64,000 bases of DNA from Uranotaenia lowii (lineage: Eukaryota; Arthropoda; Insecta; Diptera; Culicidae). Location of the stretch: the NCBI RefSeq assembly GCF_029784155.1, contig NW_026598423.1, positions 1 to 64,000 on the forward strand. The letters are read 5' to 3'. Of the stretch, positions 40,531 to 51,910 are shown one piece after another. Position 1 is the first letter of the stretch. Each line of letters starts with the position of its first letter. The notes beneath the pieces were generated by a model. It saw nothing but the letters and a program-made list of their open reading frames with translations, ran no database searches and was not told the DNA's origin. The translations under genes and the position numbers were made by a program.

Positions 40531-41442
40531 CATGACATTTTTTTAAATTTTTCCATGACAGTTACGGAATCAAAAATTCAAAAATGTCATTCCGATTGTC
40601 AGAGGACCAACAGAATCTTCGACTGTCACAAGTCAAGAATTTTATCGACACTCATTCTCCGTGCAGCATTTCAGCTTGTGATTTGAGTACACATCGAGCA
40701 AAGAAAGTTACTCACTTGTCAGAGCTATATGTTGTCTAACAATGTATTCGTTATCTCCGAGTGACAACCGTACCAACATTTTGTTATGGATTGAGAGGAA
40801 CCAAGTTTGTTCGCTACTTGTACAGATCGCGAAGTGTACAGTTCAGGATAAAACCTTTATCGCATCATATTCATTTCATTTCCATCGCTGATGTTCACCA
40901 CTAAAATTTGCAAAACTTTAAAATTAGTTCAAAGTCTTCCATGAAAATGTTCAAGTCAGTGCAGTTTAAGCTCCTCATTACAATAAAGTGATAAAAACAC
41001 AATTTTTTACACAAAACCACAATCTTTCATTGGCATTTCAGTAAACTGAGTTATCAATCATGAATTGATGTTAATTGCTCTACATAAGAATTGTATATGG
41101 TAAACCGGTTGGATTAAAATCATTACAATCAGTTGAACACTCAATATCTACCAGCTAGACCTTTTCGAAGCTGATATTTTTTTCATTTTTGCACGTTTTA
41201 GCTTCAAGGCGACTTTGCATTCATTAAAAAATTAAGAAAAAAAACATAATGCAATCTTCAAAGGACCAAAAAACTTCATACCATAGTGAAATAGAGGCCT
41301 TAAAACAAAATCAAAATGAAATTGGAATTTGATTTCGTTCTAAAACGTGTTTTCTTTGAAATTCCTACAAAAATCCTACATTCTCACATAAATTTTCGAT
41401 ACAATCGTTTTTGTGACATCACAAAAAAAAACCAATATGGCT
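40531..41442. other. AT-rich intergenic, no gene seen
   Basis: No domain or RNA gene recognised. Confidence 0.4.
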
Positions 41443-41450
41443 CTCGACAC

Positions 41451-41914
41451 CAGGGGTGTCAGGTGTCCTGATTTTTCAGGATTTGTCCTGATTTTCGAGA
41501 GGCTGTCCTGATTTTTCAAAATCACTAGAATTGTCCTGATTTTTTTAAAATGACCCTTAAAATGTCCTGATTTGTTCTGATTTTTACAAAATACCTAAAC
41601 TATTACTTAATTTATTGTAAAATGATGAAAAAATCAAACAAATCATTAATTCCATAGTTTAACCTGTTTATCCGATGATGACCTTTGGTTCAAATGATAT
41701 TTAAATAATGTTTTCAATATTAACTGAAGGCACCCAAAACTCTTCTAGCATTAGATGCATAATTTGAGGCGTCTTCAGAACATGTTTTTCGCCTTCAGTT
41801 ATGCAATCCAAGCAGAGCTGCGTGTTATTTTCATCAATTTAGTGGTGTCCTGAAAAATCCTGATTTTTTTCATCGCAGTGTCCTGATTTTTGACAAAACC
41901 ACCTGGCACCTCTG
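41451..41914. mobile_element. hAT-type miniature element
   Basis: 464 bp. The left end CAGGGGTGTCAGGTG matches the right end (complement CAGAGGTGCCAGGTG). It is flanked by a perfect 8-bp duplication CTCGACAC (41443-41450 and 41915-41922). GTCCTGATTTTT is repeated many times near both ends, as in subterminal transposase-binding repeats of hAT elements. No coding capacity. Confidence 0.88.
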
Positions 41915-42000
41915 CTCGACACTACCTTATTTAAATATTCCTTGCGAACACCCAAAATAATCTGCACGTCGTGGCTACGTGAAAAACTACATAATTTTTA

Positions 42001-42685
42001 AATTGCGACCCAGAGATGGGTCTTGACTCAAACATTCAGTCAGCGAAACTTTTTTTTGTAGAGAAATGAATCCAACTTAGATGAAATTTCAGGGACTAGA
42101 TAAGAGAAAATCGATGTTGAAAATCATGCGAAAAAAAAAATTCGCCTTGTCTCCCGGTAGGACTTGAACCCACATATTGCGCCTCTCCGGGGCCCATGTA
42201 TTAACATTCTACTACAGGAGACCAACCTGGCGTATGAATATTATACTGGTTGAGTGTCGATGTCTATCGGAATGAAGGGAATAGTTCTCCCATGTGATCA
42301 TAATCATTTTTCTTGGTCTATTTCTATTCCCATCATTTCATCTTACGGTAGTTGGAATCAAGTTTGGACATTTTTAAGCACGGCAAGATTTGCATTGCCT
42401 TCTCATATCCTGCACGGGTTGTCAGTTATGATGAGAAACGATGCGTTGCACATGGGAGAACTATTCCCTTCATTCCGATAGACATCGACACTCAACCAGT
42501 ATAATATTCATACGCCAGGTTGGTCTCCTGTAGTAGAATGTTAATACATGGGCCCCGGAGAGGCGCAAGATGTGGGTTCAAGTCCTACCGGGAGACAAGG
42601 CGAATTTTTTTCGCATGTTTTTCAACATCGATTTTCTCTTATCTAGTCCCTGAAATTTCATCTAAGTTGGATTCATTTCTCTACA
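42001..42685. mobile_element. Palindromic element with two tRNA-like arms
   Basis: Inverted arms 42057-42296 and 42449-42686 surround a 152-bp centre. Each arm includes a tRNA-like stretch with GTCTCC/GGAGAC end pairing and a T arm GTGGGTTCAAGTCCTAC (- strand in the left arm, + strand in the right). The whole is flanked by a 16-bp direct repeat AACTACATAATTTTTA (41985-42000 and 42686-42701), which looks like a retrotransposition-type target duplication. No protein is encoded. Confidence 0.75.
42520..42601 (+). other. tRNA-like module, right arm
   Basis: Has complementary ends GTCTCC and GGAGAC, a T arm with B box GGTTCAAGTCC, and tRNA-like length. The D-arm/A-box region (CTGTAGTAGAATG) is weak, so function as a tRNA is doubtful. 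The left-arm copy is at about 42161-42223 on the - strand. Confidence 0.5.
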
Positions 42686-42835
42686 AACTACATAATTTTT
42701 ATCCAATTGATTTTCACGTAGATGCTACGAAATAAATATTTAAACACTCCCCTATAAGAATAAAGGCTTCAGGGAATTTACCTACAATCTACGTGAATTT
42801 TTAGTAAGTTTAACGCGATGTAATGATGAATGCTA

Positions 42836-43066
42836 CACAGTAAACGAAAATTACCGAGTTCGGTAATTTTTTTACCGAAATCCTAACATGTGTAAATCGT
42901 TAAACTCTTCGGTAATTTTTTCGGTAAAAAATAAACGAACATCGGTAAATCGATTCTTTATTTACCGATGTTCGTTTATTTTTTACCGAAAAACAGTTTA
43001 ACGATTTATACATGTTAGGATTTCGGTAAAAAAAATTTCCGAACTCGGTAATTTTCGTTTACTGTG
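42836..43066. mobile_element. Full-length palindromic MITE
   Basis: 231 bp, TA at 42834-42835 and 43067-43068. It runs from CACAGTAAACGAAAATTACC to the inverted equivalent, with the whole element forming one near-perfect hairpin around a loop of about 9 nt (TCGATTCTT). A CGGTAA motif is repeated through both arms. Confidence 0.9.
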
Positions 43067-43237
43067 TACGTTAAATGTGGTTAGAGTCAAAATGAAATAT
43101 AGGTCGATTTATTTTTTTTCTTCTGTGGTTTTTTGTTGCAGCCAATAATAATTAATGGAACAATATTTCTTTGGAAACTAAATTTATTTTCACAATCATT
43201 CACTACTACACACAAATAACACAACACTGATAAATAA

Positions 43238-43800
43238 TCATGGAGTACGGGGCCTTTTCGACTCAGCTCGGCTGTGGAAATTGAAAATATGAATTTAAAA
43301 AAAAATAAAATGATAAATAATTTACCTTGTTCGACTCTTTTGAATCGAAATCTGATGCACCATAAGTGTCCTAGCGGATGCCAAGGGGTCAATTCTCTGA
43401 AAAATATCAACAAAAACACGTCGGTTTAAAGATTTCATAAAGAAATTATCTATCATAAATCGAACTCACCAGAATACCAACGAACGATGTTTGTTGGCGA
43501 CAGTTCCTTTCGAACAACTCATGAACGGTTTCGGCGCCAGATGTCTCCTTAGACCGGATCGGAAGGGATTAGTTGGATGAATGGTTGCCCTAAAAAAGTT
43601 TGTTAGGTTTGTTTATTTGAAATAAAATTGATTTTGAAAGACCTACTTACGAGTCCCCTATCGTCTCCTCTTTAAAGCTGTCAAGACTTTCCTACGCCGG
43701 ATCTTGTGATTCCAGTGCTGTCTAGCTGTTGCACGGCAAAGCTTCTGGCCGTTCCGTTCACCAAACAGAAGCTCATGAAGATGTGTCGACTGTTTGACGA
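43238..43800 (-). pseudogene. Decayed multi-exon gene remnant, unidentified
   Basis: On the - strand four exon-like blocks are joined by canonical sites. Block a (about 43800-43651) ends in donor GTAAGT. Block b is 43589-43470 (120 nt), preceded by TTTTTTAG and followed by GTGAGT. Block c is 43396-43326 (71 nt), preceded by TTTTTCAG and followed by GTAAAT. Block d begins at 43271 after TTTCCACAG. One frame stays open from the middle of b through c into d and ends at TGA 43240-43238, giving about 67 residues that include ETVHELFERNCRQQTSFVGI and a basic tail. A TAA early in block b and stops in block a break it upstream, and no start codon is seen. TTTATT (AATAAA on the - strand) lies at 43183 and 43108. 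I do not recognise the protein. A non-coding spliced RNA is the alternative. Confidence 0.4.
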
Positions 43801-44314
43801 AAAAATTCTTTGATTCAAAAGAAAATTCATCTAAATCAATGAATTTTCACATTGATTCTGAGTAAAAAAAATTTCTTTAAATTCAAATTAAATACTTTAA
43901 TTCAAAAATTTGGAACATTGGTTTGATGGAAAAAATTTTCGGTTCAATATAAAATTTACTTGAATCAAGGAAAACGGAGTTTGTTTCAATGTACACGAGG
44001 TTTTTGAATCAAAGATGTATTTTTTTAAATCTCAATTGTACTACTTTTCGCTGCGTGAATTGATACTCTGGACATTTTCACTAAAGGAACGTATATTTTC
44101 ATAGATTTGTTCATGTAGTAGAGAAGATATTGAATTTCTTCGTGGTTTATACAATTTTTCCCCATTGTGCAATGCATCTCATAAACTAGAATATTTTTTT
44201 TAGATTTTAAGCTTAAGATTTTAATATATCAAAACACAACTTATTCACTAGAAAATTTAATTAAAGATAATTCCAAACTTCAACAAAAAATTTCTTCAAA
44301 TATCTCACATTGCT
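43801..44314. other. AT-rich intergenic, no gene seen
   Basis: A short stretch at 43800-44040 has repeated TTCAAAAATT/TTGATTC words resembling a decayed element. Nothing else recognised. Confidence 0.35.
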
Positions 44315-44316
44315 TA

Positions 44317-45424
44317 TACTGCCGTTCGACGCATAATTGTCACATATGACATTTTGAAGTTTTTGAGTTTTTGATGCTTGTTTCACAGTGTTCACTAATT
44401 TGGTACGTATTTTTGAAATTCTTTGTTCAAACATAATGTTAATTCTAGAAATTTCGAAAAAATTCAAAGCCAATTTGTCATACTTGTACTACGCATATTT
44501 GTCACACTCAAGAGATGATTATTATAAGTTATAATTTATAACTACGGAACGTCTGAATAGATTTTCACCAAAATTGGCAAATGTGTCCTCGAAAGTAGGG
44601 AGGGTATCCTGGAGATATAAAGAGAGAAAGGGCCCTCCTTAATATGAGAGGGGATAGGTAAATATTTTCGCGAAATCCTAGCATGTGCAAAAAAAACTCT
44701 GCAAACTGCTTTGAGTACGTTGCTGGCGCTATAGGAAGAATGCATATGTTAAAGTAACCCATTTCACAACATCAGTCAACTCTTTACTCTTCCGGCGCCG
44801 TGTGACAGGTCTTTGATGGAACTGACCTTTTCTTTCTTCAGACCTTTTCTATCTTAGTTTTGCTTTTCATTTTTTATTTGGACGCACCTCGGTATTGCTT
44901 CCCTCGCGGGTGCGGTATTTTCATCCCGGCAGTTGACAATTAGTTGAAAAAAATTTTCTCCACTGTAAACTGTATGCTGCCCCGTGCCGTTCTATTGATT
45001 GAACCAGTTGAAGACTTCTTCTTATTCACTAGATTGTTTGTAAACTTTCCAATAATCCGATCCGGATCTGATTCATTCAATTTAAACTACCATTTACGAA
45101 TAAAACACAAGCGCCGTACAAGAAATGCCAAACCCAACAACTACTCGAAAATGTTCGTGGTGTGACAAATATGCGACCATTTTGTGACTATTCGTAGAAT
45201 TTCGCGGCATAATTCTTCCACAAGGATTTTCATTGAAAAAAACAGTTCATTTTGGAAAAATTGGATCTAGGCTCATATTATAGGAGTAGGTATACTTTAG
45301 TGATCTACAACATTAAAGTAAAAAAAAATGCGAAACAGTGCGATAACAACAAAATCTTTTTCTGAAACTTTGTTCGCGTTTTTCCTTTTTGTAACATGTG
45401 ACAATCATGCTTCCAACGGCAGTA
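44317..45424. mobile_element. TA-flanked element, CATAATTGTCACAT word
   Basis: 1108 bp between TA at 44315-44316 and 45425-45426. Left end TACTGCCGTTCGACGCATAA and right end (complement) TACTGCCGTTGGAAGCATGA. The word GCATAWTTGTCACA is forward at about 44331 and 44494 and reversed at about 45160 and 45394. No transposase. Confidence 0.78.
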
Positions 45425-45426
45425 TA

Positions 45427-46228
45427 CCCTTCAGTAGTTGGTACGCAAAGTAGATATCAACTTGTTCATTATACTTGTCTGTGGTAAGAAGCACGCAACA
45501 TGTATCGTGGAAAATGCATGTGTCGCACAACATCTATCTGCAACATCTGTTTGCAACAGTCCCAACCCCAACCGCCTACTGTGTTGCGCCAACTCTCTCT
45601 GGCGTAGCTGGCGTATGCGCGGTTTCAAGATTATCGTGTTTCGTGTTTGTTTTGATCTCTCTCGCGGACTGAGTTCAATGCGTTCAAGCAAAGCAGCAGC
45701 AGCAGAATGGCACATGTTTTCAGCTTTTCTTCTTCAGCCGGTGTCGTCGTTCTCTCTGTTTGCGTTCGTTTGATTAAGGGTGGTATGGAAGCTTCCATCT
45801 CGCAGATATTTCCTCGGGAAAAGTGAGCGAGAGATTTTCCCGAGCTACAGATAAAGCAAGGCTTGGGAAAAAAGAGATCGGTGTTGCAGAGTGGTCGTTG
45901 AGTTATGTTTCATGTATGAATTGTAGGATCATATAGCACTTTCGCCGGGCGCAATTCAATCCGATGATATAACATTTCCTATGGCTCATTGGCTGCATCA
46001 ACGTCGTTTATTGACACAGGGATAAGAAGGATGAGATTCGCGCTTTAAAAATGAATTTTGATCATTTTAACAGACATTACGCGGTGATGAAAAATTCTTA
46101 AGTAGTAATTCAATTAAAAAAAAACCCTCCTAACAATTTGTAGTTTTTATAGGAATCAATTTTGTCTAAAAACAACTTTTTCCCTACTATCGTGAGAAAT
46201 TTACGTACTATTGAGGGTTAAAGCACAG
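45427..46228. other. GC-richer intergenic block, no gene identified
   Basis: 45431-45780 is GC-richer, with short frames on both strands, a (GCA)n piece near 45690 and a TCTCTC-rich stretch. No domain was recognised. It may be a promoter-like fragment or part of an unclassified element. Confidence 0.35.
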
Positions 46229-47339
46229 TTAACCTTCCAAAGCCGTTCGCATAATTTTCGTACAAATCTATTTTAGATAAATTTGACCTGTAGTTTACGT
46301 ACGTTCTCCTGGCCGCAAATATTGACCGATTTCGATGAATTTTAATTCTTTGTATAGATAATTTATTCTAGTTTCTCAATATTGAAAAAATAAGTCGAAA
46401 TATTTTACGAGATCATCAGTAGCTGATTCCGAATGAAAAAAGTCCCGAAAAAGAGCTCTTTTTAGAATGCTTATAACTTGTGACAGGTTCCAAATATTGC
46501 GCTGATTTTATAATATTTGGAATTGTCAAGAATAAATCTATCCATGGATGTATAAATTTTTGGTGGTCCAAAGGAAGTTTTGGCCGCTATCCCGGAACTT
46601 CCGGTAGAAAAAATATTTACTTGAAAAAAGTCACCCAATTTTGGCTTTGCATTGCTGTATCTCGCTTACCAATGGAGCGATTCTCTGAATTCAAATTTTA
46701 GTTTTTTTTCGTTAACTTCATTATTATTTTTGTGGAACATAGTTGGTTCCTCAAAAATCTCAGTTGTTCAGTATATTGCAATGAAAATCACATCTTTTTT
46801 GTCATTTTTCAAACTCCCCCTCATGTCGGTGGGTTTACGGGATTTTGTTAGCGTGATTTCTCTAAAATTTGAACTCAAATTGGTAACTTTTTATATACCT
46901 AAAGATTCATTAGAATCTCCTCTTTCGATGGACATACTTTTTGTGTGGTGTTTTGAAAATTTGTAGCAACGTTTTTCGAATTTACTGGAAGCTGTCAGAT
47001 TTCAACCAGTTTGGCCCACATTTTCAGCAGGTTGGTGTACAAATCTCGCACCCCTCACGTAGCCGCGGGAGAAACAAATCCTTTAGCTCTCTTTTTGTCG
47101 CTCACCAAATCTACCACCCAACCCAGCAGCAGGAGGAACTGCCGTCTCGTCGCGTGGTTTGTTGATTGATTGTGGTGATGCTGATAACGAATTTTTTTTT
47201 CTTTGGGTTTTGATGGCTCGGGCAAATTTGCCTAACTCGCCGCTGCTAACGAAATGAATGTTTTATTGATGTGGGAATCTTTTTTGATATTTTAAATTAT
47301 AAATATTTTAATGGATGGGCAACATTTCTGAAGTTCACG

Positions 47340-47645
47340 TCCATGATTCCAGATTCAGATCCAGATTTCAGATTTCAGATTTCAGATTTCGGGTTTCAGA
47401 TTTTAGATCAAGATTTCAGATTCAGATTCCAGATACAGATTTCAGATTCAGATTTCAGATTCAGATTTCAGATTCAGATTTCAGACTCAGATTTCAGATT
47501 CAGATTTCAGATTCAGATTTCAGATTCAGATTTCAGATTCAGATTTCAGATTCAGATTTCAGATTCAGATTTCAGATTCAGATTCTGATTTCAGATTCCA
47601 GATTTCAGATTCAGATTCAATTTCAGATTCAGATTTCAGATTCTT
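47340..47645. repeat. (AGATTCAGATTTC)n repeat
   Basis: A simple-sequence array of alternating CAGATT / TCAGATT units inside the foldback. Frames through it (RFQIQISDSDF) are artefacts. Confidence 0.92.
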
Positions 47646-47663
47646 ATTTCTGATTAAAGTTTC

Positions 47664-48188
47664 GTAAATTTATTTTTCGGCATATCGGTGAAAAGTAGTT
47701 CTGAAATTGATAAAGATGGATAGAGAAGTGAGGAGAAAATTTACAGATGTTGAAAAGAGCGAAAGAGCATTTTTGCGAGGAAACTTATTAACGTACACCA
47801 TACTTTACCCTGCAACATTTCATTATTTAGGAGAAGTAGTACCGGGATAGAGGTGGCACTACCTTAACCTATACAATGAAATCTGGTTGGTCCGAAGTCT
47901 ACATGTGGTGACCACGTATACTCCGGACGGGCATACGTGTTCACCACATGTAGACTTCGGACCAACCAGATTTCATTGTATAGGTTAAGGTAGTGCCACC
48001 TCTATCCCGGTACTACTTCTCCTAAATAATGAAATGTTGCAGGGTAAAGTATGGTGTACGTTAATAAGTTTCCTCGCAAAAATGCTCTTTCGCTCTTTTC
48101 AACATCTGTAAATTTTCTCCTCACTTCTCTATCCATCTTTATCAATTTCAGAACTACTTTTCACCGATATGCCGAAAAATAAATTTAC
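47664..48188. repeat. Perfect inner palindrome, 248-bp arms
   Basis: Arms 47664-47911 and 47941-48188 are exact reverse complements by eye, around a 29-nt centre that itself contains ACGTAT/ATACGT. A transcript through it would fold into one long double-stranded hairpin. Perfect identity implies recent formation, gene conversion or an assembly artefact. Confidence 0.93.
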
Positions 48189-49623
48189 AAAATTAATTAA
48201 CGGTGGTTAACTTATCTTAAAAGATTAAAGTTTCTGAATAAAATTTCAGAATATTTGTTGCTTAGATCATAGATTTTGTTTCTCTTGCAGTAGACACTGC
48301 TTGAAATAAAAGAAAAGAAATATGATAACATTCAAAACAAATGTAGGTACCACTGAAGAATTCTAATGATAAAACATCTAAAAAGAGGCTTATTTCAATT
48401 TGGAGAAATAATCTTTCTCTATTTTAACATCAAAACATTTACTACGCAAAGAGGTATCAGCATGAGCACAATCAATCAACAAACCACGCGGCTGGGCGAG
48501 TTGGGCAAATTTGCCCTAGCCATCAAAACCCGAAGAAAAAAAACACGCGACGAGACGGCAATTCCTTCTACTGCTGGGTTGGCTGGTAGATTTGGTGAGC
48601 GACAAAAAGAGAGCTAAAGGATTTGTTTCTCCCGCGGCTACGTGAGGGGTGCGAGATTTGTACATCAACCTGCTGAAAATGTGGGCCAAACTGGTTGAAA
48701 TCTGACAGCTTCCAGTAAATTCGAAAAACGTTGCTACAAATTTTCAAAACACCACACAAAAAGTATGTCCATCGAAAGAGGAGATTCTAATGAATCTTTA
48801 GGTATATAAAAAATTACCAATTTGAGTTCAAATTTTAGAGAAATCACGCTAACAAAATCCCGTAAACCCACCGACATGAGGGGGAGTTTGAAAAATGACA
48901 AAAAAGATGTGATTTTCATTGCAATATACTGAACAACTGAGATTTTTGAGGAACCAACTATGTTCCACAAAAATAATAATGAAGTTAACGAAAAAAAATT
49001 AAAATTTGAATTCAGAGAATCGCTCCATTGGTAAGCGAGATACAGCAATGCAAAGCCAAAATTGGGTGACTTTTTTTAAGTAAATATTTTTTCTACCGGA
49101 AGTTCCGGGATAGCGGCCAAAACTTCCTTTGTACCACCAAAAATTTATACATCCATGGATAGATTTATTCTTGACAATTCCAAATATTATAAAATCAGCG
49201 CAATATTTGGAACCTGTCACAAGTTATAAGCATTCTAAAAAGAGATCTTTTTCGGGACTTTTTTCATTCGGAATCAACTACTGGTGATCTCGTAAAATAT
49301 TTCGACCTATTTTTTCAATATTGAGAAACTAGAATAAATTATCTATACAAAGAATTAAAATTCATCGAAATCGGTCAATATTTGCCGCCAGGGGAACTTA
49401 CGCAAACTCTCGGGTCATATAGACCCGAACAGCCTAATTACGGATTTTTTTGAGCGAGCACTTCCGGTGGTCACAGGAAGTTGCCTGGTACTAGAAATTG
49501 TGTATTTTGTGATTCCCCAGGGAGGTTTTTAAAATCAAATTTTTGCGATTTTTTCTCGAAGAGTTATGATGATTTGAATGTGCGCTTCGGGTCATATTGA
49601 CCCGAACGACTTTGGAAGGTTAA

Positions 49624-50580
49624 TGAAACAATGCACAAATTTCAATTTATTTCAGGGTCAGAGGGGTGCAAGTGCAAAAATCATCAATTTTGAGTAAAGT
49701 ATACCAAACGATTCTTTAATAAGGAAGTTTGATACTTTTCTTTTAAAAACAAATAAGAGTAGGGTTGCCATCCGTCCCGCAAAAGCGGGACATGTCCCGC
49801 TTTTTTAGAGAATGTCCCGCTATCTCGCTTTTCGCTCAAAATGTCCCGTTTTTTTTCTGAGAAAACTTTTGTAGTAGACTCAACATTCTGCGATTCTACC
49901 TCTTCAAAATAGGACCAACTATGCTTGATGAAAACGCTTCTTATAAAATTCCTCCTCGATCAACTCCTGTGATTTTTTTTCTAATTCTCTTTTATCCATT
50001 CATGAATTTAAAAATAAAAAATGTTTTTACTAAGAGACCATTCAATTCATTGGTTCAACATAGAAAATAATTCGGATATGATGTTTTTTGAATATGTTTT
50101 CTCAAAATTAGCAGCAAATTTTCAAATTTTATATTAGACAATATTGAATTACTCGTTTAGTTCTAAGCATTTATGGTAGCCAGAATATTTTCCAGACATA
50201 TCTGGACCGGGCGAATCCGTTCAATTTTATCTTAAACCCGTGGCATAACACGGGCATCGGATTTCAAAATTTTTAACCCAAAATCCATGCAATTTTAATA
50301 TTTTTTTATTGAAGAAAATATTTTTCAAGTTGTTTCCAAATGATGATGGCTTCAGATGTTCCTCCAGAGTCCTAGCAGAATCTTTTGAAAATAAAGCTTA
50401 AAAAAGTCAAATTGTTCAATAAATCAATGAATAAATTGACGAGTTAAAATAAATGAACTTGGTAGATGATCAAAAACGGCTCTTTAAAAATTTAAAAACT
50501 TTATTCAACTTTCAGATTTTAAATTACTTTGAACTACCCTACTTCAACTGTTTGCACGCTTGGTAACCTTAAAGAAACTA
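49624..50580. other. Intergenic with a hAT-like end fragment
   Basis: TAGGGTTGCCATCCGTCCCG at about 49762 followed by repeated ATGTCCCG(C/T) looks like one end of a hAT-type element. The other end was not found. The rest is AT-rich. Confidence 0.4.
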
Positions 50581-50738
50581 TAGTAAACAAAGAGGCGCAA
50601 TCTGATCCCTTTCAAAATAATGTGCTTGCAACCCTGCTGTAGATCTGCCTTTAAGACTGCTTGATTTTGCTCGATTGGAATGACACTGACAGAAAATCCA
50701 AAAAATCTAATCGTGACATTTCGTCTCTTTGTTTACTA
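50581..50738. mobile_element. Small TA-flanked MITE
   Basis: 158 bp, TA at 50579-50580 and 50739-50740. The inverted ends TAGTAAACAAAGAGGCG and complement TAGTAAACAAAGAGACG differ at one position. An AATCTGATCCCTTT-like word also occurs at 59330-59345. Confidence 0.8.
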
Positions 50739-51005
50739 TAGGCTCGTTAGGTAACCTGAACCTGTTGTTATATATTAGATATTTTTAATACGCTATTTTC
50801 AGGTATTCACCTTATGATCAACGGTTGTTCCAGATCTTTGTCAGACGCTTTCTCTACCTGCGCACGCTCTTAGAACTACTGTCACTTTTGTAATTAATGA
50901 GAAAATATACTTAGGCATTTAATGAAATAGAAATTGGCAGCTCATGCAATACAAAAATGAATTTGTAGCTCGATGATACTTTTTAGAAATGGCGCATAAA
51001 TTATA

Positions 51006-51908
51006 GGGGAGAGTGGGGTATCGTGGGCCATGGGGAAACGTAGGCCACTTTTAATATCTCAGATGTGTGTTGAGATAAAAATCTCAAACCAACTGTCATC
51101 GTCGTCGCTTTGCGTGAGCATATATTCCTATATGTTGTTTACTGAAATACGCATCATATGCTTCTTTTATTTATCAAGCTAAAAAAAGTTAGAAGATTTA
51201 CTTACATAATTAAAAAAACACCCACTAATTTCAGACGATAGGGGACCTAATTTGCATAACAAAAATATGCTCATACGCTTATGATCTTAGTTTTGTCATG
51301 ATCTTTCACATGGAAAAGGAATTTTTTATGAAACATTAATAAGTCACACAAACGCAACCAATTTGCAAATCATAGCTTGTGGAGAATCGTGGGCCACACA
51401 TATTGAATCACCTATATTTTTATGTTTTTATACACATTCAGAACTCAAAATACGTTTTCCCTATCTGTAAAGTTTTCTTATGCCAAATGAAGAGTTATGA
51501 AAAATATTTTTTTTCATCCTATATAAGAAATTTTGCCAAAACGTTCGCGAGCCAGGTTTTGGAATCTATGCGATCATACACAGCTCTCTTTTTTATTTCA
51601 TCATCTGAAATTGCTTTAAAATAATGAAATGAATTAGGAAATCATAGTTTTGGGTCAACTCATAAACTTTGCATGTTATTTGGTCAATTTGGATTTGGTG
51701 GCCCACGATTTTTCTAAATCCAAAAAATATTGCTTTATTTCAAACAGTCAGAATTTGGGGAAAATAACTTATTAAAAATTAAAAAAAAAACCTCATGATG
51801 CCTTGAAAATGTAGATAACCATACCATTTTTTATTTTCATTTTATCTTTTATAATAAAGAAGTTATGAAACAACGAAAAAAAGTGGCCCATGATTCCCCA
51901 CTCTCCCA
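51006..51908. mobile_element. TA-flanked element, ATCGTGGGCCAC word
   Basis: 903 bp, TA at 51004-51005 and 51909-51910. Left end GGGGAGAGTGGGGTATCGTG and right end (complement) TGGGAGAGTGGGGAATCATG. The word ATCGTGGGCCA is forward at about 51020, 51036 (variant) and 51387, and reversed at about 51698 and 51883. No coding capacity. Confidence 0.85.
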
Positions 51909-51910
51909 TA

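Larger units (their letters stand above)
46233..49619. mobile_element. Giant TTAA-flanked foldback element
   Basis: About 3.4 kb, with TTAA at 46229-46232 and 49620-49623. The termini CCTTCCAAAGYCGTTCG are inverted. The long arms (about 46310-47165 and 48565-49395) are almost identical in inverted orientation, so the same short frames appear on opposite strands. The right arm keeps about 200 bp near its outer end, including two GGGTCATATNGACCC hairpins (about 49411 and 49588), that the left arm has lost. The inner parts of the arms have been shuffled. TTAA flanks with CCYT termini suggest a piggyBac-type non-autonomous element; this is inference, as no transposase is present. Confidence 0.8.

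Noticed and set aside
47271..47653. RFQIQISDSDF-repeat protein
   Set aside because: Translation of the ATTCAG-type simple repeat inside a transposon.
46480..49220. Identical 73- and 104-codon frames on opposite strands
   Set aside because: They match because the foldback arms are inverted copies. AT-rich composition and no domain argue against a protein.
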